Below are positions 29,054-36,205 of a DNA stretch of 64,000 bases, in pieces (the first letter of the stretch is position 1; every line of letters starts with the position of its first letter). Position numbers and translations under genes: made by a program. Origin of the DNA: Streptomyces chartreusis (GTDB lineage: Bacteria; Actinomycetota; Actinomycetes; Streptomycetales; Streptomycetaceae); the NCBI RefSeq assembly GCF_008704715.1, contig NZ_CP023689.1, positions 3,596,001 through 3,660,000 of the forward strand, read 5' to 3'. Below the pieces are notes generated by a model. That model had not been told where the DNA came from and did not search any database. It saw only the letters and a list, made by a program, of their open reading frames with translations.

Positions 29054-29408
29054 CTCTGGTACCTCCGTGGAGCAGCTCCCGCCGGTGACAATTAGTGCGT
29101 TCTGATCACGTTTGGCGGTATTTTGGAGTTGATCAGATCTATGGCCCCCCACTGAAGAGGAAAGGGTTCGCCCGGCGGAGACGACACGGCGAGGGGGGCG
29201 GGCAACCCCACCCGTCCGGAGTAAAGGCACCCCCTCTCGCCCCTTCGGCTCCCCGGCGTACACAGGGCGCTCGCGAGCGCGCGTCGGAGGCGTGCAATCC
29301 GCCAATCGCTGCACATGCCTTCACAGCGACACGTGTGACGCGCAACACTCGCAGGCGCATGAACGTTGCCACCCAGGGCCGAAGGGCCCACGGAAGTGAG
29401 GTCACGTC
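29054..29408. promoter_or_regulatory. Divergent intergenic region, orphan SBP / 96-aa gene
   Basis: 355 bases without a gene. Near the SBP start is an AT-rich stretch (29085-29140) with an inverted repeat, CTGATCA at 29102-29108 and TGATCAG at 29130-29136, 21 nt apart (two helical turns centre to centre would be about right for a dimeric regulator). The remainder toward 29408 is ordinary GC-rich sequence in which I see nothing specific. Confidence 0.4.
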
Positions 29409-29699
29409 ATGTCCGTGCAAGACGACCTGACAGCTGTCCAGCGCTGCCTCGACGACCTGGCCCGGTCCGTGGGCCGCCTCGAGCAGCAGCTGGGCACCGG
29501 CGGGCTGGAGATGCGCCGTGTGCGCACCGACGCCGACCACCTGCGCGAGAGCGTGGCGCTGCTGCGGGAATCCGCCGCGTCCCCCGGCGCGCAGCGCAGG
29601 CCGGAGCTGGTCTCCATCCCCGACACGCCGTACGACGACTCTCTGTGGATCGACACGGATGACGAGGGTCTCGGCGCCCGGGACCGCCGCGCCCCCTGA
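29409..29699 (+). CDS. Small acidic coiled-coil protein, 96 aa, unknown function
   Basis: Not recognised. Residues 4-60 (DDLTAVQRCLDDLARSVGRLEQQLG and on through ADHLRESVALLRESA) have heptad spacing of Leu/Val and should form a coiled coil. The C-terminus is acidic and proline-containing (SIPDTPYDDSLWIDTDDEGLG). No membrane segment. TGAGG about 9 nt before the ATG is a fair ribosome site. It precedes the succinate dehydrogenase genes by 31 nt and is likely cotranscribed with them, which suggests an accessory or assembly role that the sequence does not prove. Confidence 0.75.
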   Translation: MSVQDDLTAVQRCLDDLARSVGRLEQQLGTGGLEMRRVRTDADHLRESVALLRESAASPGAQRRPELVSIPDTPYDDSLWIDTDDEGLGARDRRAP

Positions 29700-29730
29700 T
29701 CCCTCCCCCTGACCCGACCGGAGTCATGCA

Positions 29731-30552
29731 TTGGCCACTGGTACGGAACCCCATCTGAACAGCGGCGGCGTACGAACCGGTACGCGCGCCGCGATCACCG
29801 CCCCGCACCTGCGGACCGACCGCTGGTGGCTGGCCCCGGCCGCCACCGCGGCCGGTCTGCTGGCGTTCATCGTGTACTCGACCTGGCGGGCCTTCGCGAA
29901 CGCGGACTACTACGCGGCGCCGTACGTCTCCCCGTTCTACTCGCCGTGTCTGGCGGAGAACTGCGAGACCATGCGCGGCGGGCCGAACTGGGACCTCTTC
30001 GGGAGCTGGTGGGGCATCTCCCCCGCGATCATCATCCTGATCTTCCCGCTCGGCTTCCGCCTGACCTGCTACTACTACCGCAAGGCCTACTACCGCGGCT
30101 TCTGGATGTCGCCCCCGGCCTGCGCGGTGGCGGAGCCGCACAAGAAGTACTCCGGTGAGACCCGCTTCCCGCTGATCCTGCAGAACATCCACCGGTACTT
30201 CTTCTACGCGGCCCTCCTGGTCGCCGGGATCCTGACGTACGACACCGTGCTCGCCTTCCGCGACGAGCACTACGAGTGGGGCCACATGGGCCTCGGCACC
30301 CTCGTGTTCCTCGTCAACATCGTGCTGATCTGGGCGTACACGGCGTCCTGCCACTCCTGCCGGCACATCGTCGGCGGCAAGCTCAAGCACTTCTCCAAAC
30401 ACCCCGTGCGCTACCGCATGTGGCAGTGGATCGGGAAGCTCAACGCCCGCCACATGCAGCTGGCGTGGGCGTCCCTGGTGAGCGTGGCGCTCGCCGACTT
30501 CTACGTCTATCTCGTCGCGTCCGGGGTCTTCGACGATCCGCGCTTCTTCTAA
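29731..30552 (+). CDS. Succinate dehydrogenase membrane anchor subunit, Sdh1 type (273 aa)
   Basis: Single large membrane subunit with about five helices: LAPAATAAGLLAFIVYSTW, SPAIIILIFPLGFRLTCYY, YFFYAALLVAGILTYDTVLAF, MGLGTLVFLVNIVLIWAYTA, and LAWASLVSVALADFYVYLVASG. Conserved His and Cys in HKKYSGETRFPLILQNIHRYFFY and CHSCRHIVGGKLKH may bind heme, quinone or metal. It resembles the anchor of mycobacterial Sdh1 rather than small SdhC/SdhD pairs. TTG 29731 is used, with GGAG 8-9 nt upstream. It is followed after 21 nt by the flavoprotein. Passes electrons from the FeS subunit to menaquinone. Confidence 0.85.
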   Translation: MATGTEPHLNSGGVRTGTRAAITAPHLRTDRWWLAPAATAAGLLAFIVYSTWRAFANADYYAAPYVSPFYSPCLAENCETMRGGPNWDLFGSWWGISPAIIILIFPLGFRLTCYYYRKAYYRGFWMSPPACAVAEPHKKYSGETRFPLILQNIHRYFFYAALLVAGILTYDTVLAFRDEHYEWGHMGLGTLVFLVNIVLIWAYTASCHSCRHIVGGKLKHFSKHPVRYRMWQWIGKLNARHMQLAWASLVSVALADFYVYLVASGVFDDPRFF

Positions 30553-30573
30553 TCGTGAGTGGGGACTGAACAG

Positions 30574-32517
30574 ATGTCCGTGGTCGAACGGCAGGAGTGG
30601 GACGTCGTCGTGATCGGCGCGGGGGGCGCGGGCCTCCGGGCGGCGATCGAGGCACGGGAGCGAGGCGCCCGTACGGCCGTGATCTGCAAATCGCTGTTCG
30701 GCAAGGCGCACACCGTGATGGCCGAGGGCGGCATCGCGGCGGCCATGGCCAACGCCAACGAGCACGACAACTGGCAGGTCCACTTCCGCGACACCATGCG
30801 CGGCGGCAAGTTCCTCAACCAGTGGCGGATGGCCGAGCTGCACGCGCAGGAGGCACCGGACCGGGTCTGGGAGCTGGAGACCTGGGGCGCGCTCTTCGAC
30901 CGTACGAAGGACGGCCGGATCTCGCAGCGCAACTTCGGCGGGCACGAGTACCCGCGCCTGGCGCACGTCGGTGACCGCACCGGCCTGGAGCTGATCCGCA
31001 CGCTCCAGCAGAAGATCGTGGCGTTGCAGCAGGAGGACAAGAAGGAGACCGGGGACTACGAGTCCCGGCTGAAGGTCTACCAGGAGTGCACGGTCACCCG
31101 GGTCCTCAAGGACGGCAGCCGGGTCTCCGGGGTCTTCGCCTACGAGCGCGAGACCGGCCGCTTCTTCGTCCTCGAAGCCCCGTCCGTGGTCATCGCGACC
31201 GGCGGGATCGGCAAGTCCTTCAAGGTGACGTCGAACTCCTGGGAGTACACGGGCGACGGCCACGCGCTGGCGCTGCTCGCCGGGGCACCCCTGCTGAACA
31301 TGGAGTTCGTGCAGTTCCACCCGACGGGCATGGTCTGGCCGCCGTCGGTGAAGGGGATCCTGGTCACGGAGTCGGTGCGTGGCGACGGAGGGGTGCTGCG
31401 CAACTCCGAGGGCAAGCGGTTCATGTTCGACTACATCCCCGACGTCTTCAAGGAGAAGTACGCCGAGTCGGAGGAGGAGGGCGACCGCTGGTACGAGGAC
31501 CCGGACAACAACCGCCGGCCCCCCGAACTGCTCCCCCGTGACGAGGTGGCCCGCGCCATCAACTCCGAGGTGAAGGCGGGCCGCGGCTCCCCGCACGGCG
31601 GCGTCTTCCTTGACGTGTCGACCCGGATGCCGGCGGACGTCATCCGGCGCCGGCTGCCCTCCATGTACCACCAGTTCAAGGAGCTGGCGGACGTCGACAT
31701 CACGGCCGAGGCGATGGAGGTCGGGCCGACCTGCCACTACGTCATGGGCGGCATCGCGGTCGAGTCGGAGACGGCGGCGGCGCGCGGGGTGCCGGGGCTG
31801 TTCGCGGCCGGCGAGGTGGCCGGCGGCATGCACGGCTCGAACCGGCTGGGCGGCAACTCGCTGTCCGACCTGCTGGTGTTCGGCCGCCGGGCCGGCTGGC
31901 ACGCCGCCGAGCACGCGGCGGCACGGGCCTTCGAACGCCCCGAGGTCAGCGATCTGGAGATCGACACGGCGGCCGCGGAGGCGCTGCGCCCGTTCTCGGC
32001 GGAGGGCCCGCCCGGCGCCGAGGACGAGGGCCGCCCGCCGGAGAACCCCTACACGCTGCACCAGGAGCTCCAGCAGGCGATGAACGACCTCGTCGGCATC
32101 ATCCGCCGCGAGGCCGAGATGGAACGGGCGCTGGAGAAGCTCGCCGATCTGCGCGTACGGGCCCGGCGGGCCGGGGTCGAGGGGCACCGGCAGTTCAACC
32201 CGGGCTGGCACCTCGCGCTCGACCTGCGCAACATGCTGCTGGTCAGCGAGTGCGTGGCGCGGGCCGCGCTGGAGCGCACGGAGTCGCGCGGCGGCCACAC
32301 CCGCGAGGACCATCCGACGATGGACCGCAGGTGGCGCAACATCAACCTGCTGTGCCGGCTCGCCGACCCTACGGGCGGCCTCGCGGCCACCGACCCCGAG
32401 CGCGGCCAGATCGATCTCGCACGTGAGACCACCGATCCCGTCCGCCAGGACCTGCTGGCTCTCTTCGACAAGGAGGAGCTGGTCAAGTACCTCGCCGAGG
32501 AGGAGCTCTACCAGTGA
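30574..32517 (+). CDS. sdhA: Succinate dehydrogenase/fumarate reductase flavoprotein subunit (647 aa)
   Basis: Catalytic FAD subunit, cytoplasmic face of the membrane. The dinucleotide fold VVVIGAGGAGLRAAIEARERG is at about 11-31. KAHTVMAEGG carries His46, the equivalent of the residue that binds FAD covalently. FVQFHPTGM, the TESVRGDGG(V)LRN loop with its active-site Arg, and a later GGNSLSDLLVFGRRAG are all as expected. The C-terminal helical domain contains HPTMDRRWRNINL. ATG 30574 is preferred over a GTG 15 nt earlier because only the ATG has a purine-rich GTGGGGA upstream. Its last codons overlap the sdhB start (GTGA). Confidence 0.94.
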   Translation: MSVVERQEWDVVVIGAGGAGLRAAIEARERGARTAVICKSLFGKAHTVMAEGGIAAAMANANEHDNWQVHFRDTMRGGKFLNQWRMAELHAQEAPDRVWELETWGALFDRTKDGRISQRNFGGHEYPRLAHVGDRTGLELIRTLQQKIVALQQEDKKETGDYESRLKVYQECTVTRVLKDGSRVSGVFAYERETGRFFVLEAPSVVIATGGIGKSFKVTSNSWEYTGDGHALALLAGAPLLNMEFVQFHPTGMVWPPSVKGILVTESVRGDGGVLRNSEGKRFMFDYIPDVFKEKYAESEEEGDRWYEDPDNNRRPPELLPRDEVARAINSEVKAGRGSPHGGVFLDVSTRMPADVIRRRLPSMYHQFKELADVDITAEAMEVGPTCHYVMGGIAVESETAAARGVPGLFAAGEVAGGMHGSNRLGGNSLSDLLVFGRRAGWHAAEHAAARAFERPEVSDLEIDTAAAEALRPFSAEGPPGAEDEGRPPENPYTLHQELQQAMNDLVGIIRREAEMERALEKLADLRVRARRAGVEGHRQFNPGWHLALDLRNMLLVSECVARAALERTESRGGHTREDHPTMDRRWRNINLLCRLADPTGGLAATDPERGQIDLARETTDPVRQDLLALFDKEELVKYLAEEELYQ

Positions 32518-33290
32518 GCAGCTACGAGGCCCGCTTCAAGGTGTGGCGGGGCGATGTGCAGGGCGGGGACCTGGAGGACTTCAAGGTCGAGGTGAACGAC
32601 GGCGAGGTGGTCCTCGACATCATCCACCGCCTCCAGGCCACCCAGGCCCCCGATCTCGCCGTCCGCTGGAACTGCAAGGCGGGCAAGTGCGGTTCGTGCT
32701 CGGCCGAGATCAACGGGCGGCCACGGCTGCTGTGCATGACGCGGATGTCGGTGTTCACCCGCGAGGAGACGATCACCGTCACCCCGCTGCGCGCCTTCCC
32801 CGTCGTGCGGGACCTGGTCACGAACGTCGGCTTCAACTACGAGAAGGCACGCGAGGTCCCCGCCTTCGTGCCGCCGGAGGACCTGGGTCCGGGCGAGTAC
32901 CGGATGATGCAGGAGGACGTGGACCGCTCGCAGGAGTTCCGCAAGTGCATCGAGTGCTTCCTGTGCCAGGACACCTGCCATGTGGTGCGTGACCACGAGG
33001 AGAACAAACCGGCGTTCGCGGGCCCGCGCTTCCTGATGCGGGTCGCCGAACTGGACATGCACCCGCTGGACGCGGCCGGCGAGAGCGGCCTGGACCGCAA
33101 GAAGACCGCCCAGGACGAGCACGGCCTCGGCTACTGCAACATCACCAAGTGCTGCACGGAGGTCTGCCCCGAGGGCATCAAGATCACCGACAACGCGCTG
33201 ATCCCGCTGAAGGAGCGGGCCGTGGACCGCAAGTACGACCCGCTGGTGTGGCTGGGCTCGAAGATCAGGAGGCGCTCCTCGGCGGAGTGA
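32514..33290 (+). CDS. sdhB: Succinate dehydrogenase iron-sulfur subunit (258 aa)
   Basis: Electron-transfer subunit. The N-terminal plant-type ferredoxin domain has the 2Fe-2S cysteines in CKAGKCGSCSAEI and a fourth in RLLCM. The C-terminal domain has CIECFLCQDTC and CNITKCCTEVCPEGI, the ligands for the 4Fe-4S and 3Fe-4S clusters. The GTG start overlaps the sdhA stop by 4 bases and has GAGGAGGAG at good spacing, so translation is coupled. Third gene of an anchor-sdhA-sdhB set; no second small anchor follows. This arrangement corresponds to mycobacterial Sdh1-like enzymes. Confidence 0.94.
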   Translation: MSSYEARFKVWRGDVQGGDLEDFKVEVNDGEVVLDIIHRLQATQAPDLAVRWNCKAGKCGSCSAEINGRPRLLCMTRMSVFTREETITVTPLRAFPVVRDLVTNVGFNYEKAREVPAFVPPEDLGPGEYRMMQEDVDRSQEFRKCIECFLCQDTCHVVRDHEENKPAFAGPRFLMRVAELDMHPLDAAGESGLDRKKTAQDEHGLGYCNITKCCTEVCPEGIKITDNALIPLKERAVDRKYDPLVWLGSKIRRRSSAE

Positions 33291-33302
33291 GCGCCCGCGC
33301 TC

Positions 33303-34427
33303 TCAGCGGACCCAGCCCTCTTCGTACGCCGTCCAGTCGCCCTCTGTCGCCGCGAAGTCGACGTAGAGGGCGACGCCGAAGGCGGCCCGGTCGGCGTCCG
33401 TGCGGGACAGGCCGAGGCGGACGCCGCGGACGGCCGCGGGGACGGTCTCGGCGGCCGCCCGGTGACCGACCGTGTTGTCGTGGAAGAACGGCAGGCCCAT
33501 CAGCAGGTCGGTGCCGGGCGGGGTGACCTCCAGGGCGAGTGAGGTCTGCTGGGCCACGTAGCCGCCGTACAGGCTCTCCAGCGGCGTGGCCGTGTCGTAC
33601 GACATCACCGCGATCTGGTCGACGCGGCGTGCCACCTCGCCGAAGAAGTCCTGCGACCACCACTTGGGGTGGCCGGTGAGGGCGCCGGCGACGGAGTGGA
33701 TCGCCGGGAGCGGGTCGATCTGGTGGGCGGCGACCGAGAGCGGGGCGCCGTGGGCGCGGGTGAGTCGGTGCAGGGCGTCGAGGAGCGTGAGGTAGTTCCG
33801 GTCGCCCGAGTGGAGGGGTTCGAGGTCGAAGTGGGCCCCGTCGAACCCGGTGGCGAGGATCCGGCGGGTGGACTCGACGACCGCCTCGCGGGTCGCCGCC
33901 CGGCTCAGGCGCAGGCCGTCGTCGTCCTCGGTCGCCAGCTTGTCGCCGAGCCAGGCCTGGACCCGGACGGCCGGGATCTCCCGGTGCACGGCCGCTATGA
34001 GCCAGCGGGCTCTCGGATAGGCCGAGGCGGGAAGGGTCCCGTCGTGTTCGAGAGGGCCGGCGTGGACGTAGAGGTCACGGATGCCGGTGCCTTGCAGACG
34101 GCCAACCAGTGCCTCGACGTCGGCGTCCTTCTTGCGGCCGTCGACCCAGGCGTGGCCGAGCCAGATGGCGTCCCGGTTCCTGGTGTGGGTGCCTTCCGCG
34201 AGGTCGCCCGTGTAGTTCAGGCGCAGGGCGAGCGCGGCGCCGAGGACGGGGACGACGAGGAGCAGGACGAGGGCGAGGGCGGTGCGGCGCAGGAGGCGAC
34301 GGCGGCGGGCACGGCGTTCGGTGTCCGTGCGCGGCCCGGCCTCGACCTCTCCCTCGGCCGGGACGGAGCCCTCCTGCTCGGCGGGCTCGGTCTCGGTGGT
34401 CGGGTGCTCGCTCCGCTGTCGGCCCAT
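33303..34427 (-). CDS. Membrane-anchored GH18-like protein (374 aa)
   Basis: Possible glycoside hydrolase or relative with a TIM barrel outside the membrane. A charged cytosolic N-terminus with RRARRRRLLRR precedes one helix (TALALVLLLVVPVLGAALAL, about 48-67). The large remainder has GIRDLYVHAGPLEHDG, VQAWLG, and GFDGAHFDLEPLHSGD, which resembles the DGxDxDxE catalytic strand of family 18 but with only the final D and E in place. QIAVMSYDT is also a family 18-like block. GH18-like peptidoglycan or polysaccharide hydrolase, or a non-catalytic carbohydrate binder, are both possible. Convergent with sdhB, 12-nt gap. Divergent from the next gene. Confidence 0.6.
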   Translation of the reverse strand: MGRQRSEHPTTETEPAEQEGSVPAEGEVEAGPRTDTERRARRRRLLRRTALALVLLLVVPVLGAALALRLNYTGDLAEGTHTRNRDAIWLGHAWVDGRKKDADVEALVGRLQGTGIRDLYVHAGPLEHDGTLPASAYPRARWLIAAVHREIPAVRVQAWLGDKLATEDDDGLRLSRAATREAVVESTRRILATGFDGAHFDLEPLHSGDRNYLTLLDALHRLTRAHGAPLSVAAHQIDPLPAIHSVAGALTGHPKWWSQDFFGEVARRVDQIAVMSYDTATPLESLYGGYVAQQTSLALEVTPPGTDLLMGLPFFHDNTVGHRAAAETVPAAVRGVRLGLSRTDADRAAFGVALYVDFAATEGDWTAYEEGWVR

Positions 34428-34509
34428 CGCCGGGTCCCCTCATCCGTCGCCCTGTGTCCCTCCACACCACCCTGGACGCATCCCGGTCGCGCCAGGGCAT
34501 TGCTGCTCA

Positions 34510-34515
34510 TACGCT
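34510..34515 (+). promoter_or_regulatory. Probable -10 element of leaderless membrane-protein gene
   Basis: TACGCT, seven bases, then GTG 34523. No ribosome site precedes the GTG. Inferred from spacing. Confidence 0.45.
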
Positions 34516-34522
34516 CCGAAAT

Positions 34523-36181
34523 GTGACGTCATCCTTGATCCGGGGCCGGCCGCGGCGTGGGCGCTCGCACATATCCGTGCGGGTGGCGCACGCCGTGGTC
34601 GGCGGTCTGGTCGGGGTGGTGTGGCTGGTGTTGCCCGGCATGACGATCAGCGGTGGGGGCGCGGTTGCGGGCGGGGCGGAACGGCCCGTCGCCGGGGCGA
34701 TGGAGCAGGGGGAGAGCGTGGGGAACGCGCAGGACGGGGAGACCTCCGCCACCGATCTCGTGCTGCCCGTGGCGGTCCTCGCCGCGGCGGGCCTCATGGC
34801 GAGCTACGGGTTCCTGCGGCGCAGACGGCGGGCGCGGGACCGTACGACTCCCTCAGGGGCGCAGGTCCAGGCCGCGGAGCCGCCCGCCGCCGAGCTCGAC
34901 GAACGGGCGGGGGCCGCGCTGGTGGAGGCCGACGACTCGGTGCGGGTCAGCGCGGAGGAGCTGGCGTTCGTCGTGGGGCGGTTCGGGGTGGGGGACGCCG
35001 AGCACGTGGAGCCGTTCACCCGGGTTCTGCGGGACGCACGGGGCGAGTTGGCGGTCGCGTTCCGGATGCGGTGGCAGTACGAGGGCGGGGTGCCTCAGGA
35101 GCCGGCGGCCCGTCGGCATGCGCTGGCGGGGATCGTCGGGCGGTGCGAGGAAGTGGGCCGGTTGCTGGACGGACAGGCCGCCGCGTTCGACCAGTCGCGC
35201 GGGCTGGAGGAGGGGCTGGGCGGCGGTCTGGGGCATGCCCTGGTCGTCGCCGAGGGCAGGTTCCGGGAGCTGACCTGGCGGACCGGGGCTGCGGGGACGG
35301 CACTGAGCGAGCTCGGCGACCGGTTCGCCGCCTCCGCGACCACCGCCGTCGCGGGCCATGTCGAGCAGGCCAAGGACCGGCTGGTGTTCGCCACGACACA
35401 GCTCAACCACGCCCGTCAGGCGGCCGACCTGGGCGACAACGAGCGTGCCGGGGGCCGGCTGCGCGCCGCCGAGGGCGCCATCGCCCAGGCGGCCGTCTTC
35501 ATCGACGGCGTCGAGCGGCTCGCCGGGGAGCTCTCGACAGCCGCGGCGATGGTCCCGGCCGCGCTGACCGGCAGTGAGGTGGAGATCGCGGGGGCGCGGA
35601 AGCCGGCGTCGGCGGATGCCCCGTACGCCGACATCCCGGCCGGTGAACTGCGCTCCCGCATCGCCCACGCCGACGCCACCCTGGCCGGTGTGCGCGAGGA
35701 GCTGGCCTCGGGGCGGCGGTACGACCCGCTCGACCTGCTGCGGCGGATCGTACGGGGCGTCGCGCCCGTCGTGGCGGGGCGGGCCGGGGTGCTCCCGGCG
35801 GCCGCGGCGGTCTGCGCCCGCAGTGCGGTCGGCGGTGCCAACGACGTCGTCGCGACGCACCGGGCCGCGGTGGGCGGCGAGGCGCGCACCCGGCTGGCCG
35901 AGGCACGGCGACTGCTCGCTCCCCCGGTGCCCGCACCGGCCGGGCGGGGGCCGCGTGAGGAACTCGCCGACCTCGTCTCGGCCGACACCCTGGGCCGGCA
36001 GGCCCACGAACTGGCCGAACAGGACATCCGCCTGCACGGCCACCCCGTCGACGGCCCGAGCCACGACATCAGCGGCCTGACCGGAGCGGTCCTGGGCGGC
36101 ATCCTGCTGCCCGCCGACGGCCCGGCCCCCAGCTTCGGCGGCCCGCGCACCCGGGCCCGCCGCCCGGCGGCAGCCGGCTGA
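34523..36181 (+). CDS. Membrane protein with long helical extracytoplasmic/cytosolic region (552 aa)
   Basis: No confident family. There are two hydrophobic segments: VRVAHAVVGGLVGVVWLVLPGM (about 18-39) and DLVLPVAVLAAAGLMASYGFL (about 75-95), followed by RRRRRAR. The remaining 450 residues are Ala/Glu/Arg-rich and almost entirely helical, with repeated patterns such as HVEQAKDRLVFATTQLNHARQAADLGDNERAGGRLRAAEGAI, suggesting long helical hairpins. The layout resembles the C-terminal half of actinobacterial TPM-domain membrane proteins, but no TPM domain is visible. GTG 34523 follows a leaderless-type -10. Converges with the PP2C phosphatase gene (24-nt gap). Confidence 0.7.
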   Translation: MTSSLIRGRPRRGRSHISVRVAHAVVGGLVGVVWLVLPGMTISGGGAVAGGAERPVAGAMEQGESVGNAQDGETSATDLVLPVAVLAAAGLMASYGFLRRRRRARDRTTPSGAQVQAAEPPAAELDERAGAALVEADDSVRVSAEELAFVVGRFGVGDAEHVEPFTRVLRDARGELAVAFRMRWQYEGGVPQEPAARRHALAGIVGRCEEVGRLLDGQAAAFDQSRGLEEGLGGGLGHALVVAEGRFRELTWRTGAAGTALSELGDRFAASATTAVAGHVEQAKDRLVFATTQLNHARQAADLGDNERAGGRLRAAEGAIAQAAVFIDGVERLAGELSTAAAMVPAALTGSEVEIAGARKPASADAPYADIPAGELRSRIAHADATLAGVREELASGRRYDPLDLLRRIVRGVAPVVAGRAGVLPAAAAVCARSAVGGANDVVATHRAAVGGEARTRLAEARRLLAPPVPAPAGRGPREELADLVSADTLGRQAHELAEQDIRLHGHPVDGPSHDISGLTGAVLGGILLPADGPAPSFGGPRTRARRPAAAG

Positions 36182-36205
36182 CGTCCGGGACCGCCCGGGG
36201 ACGGC

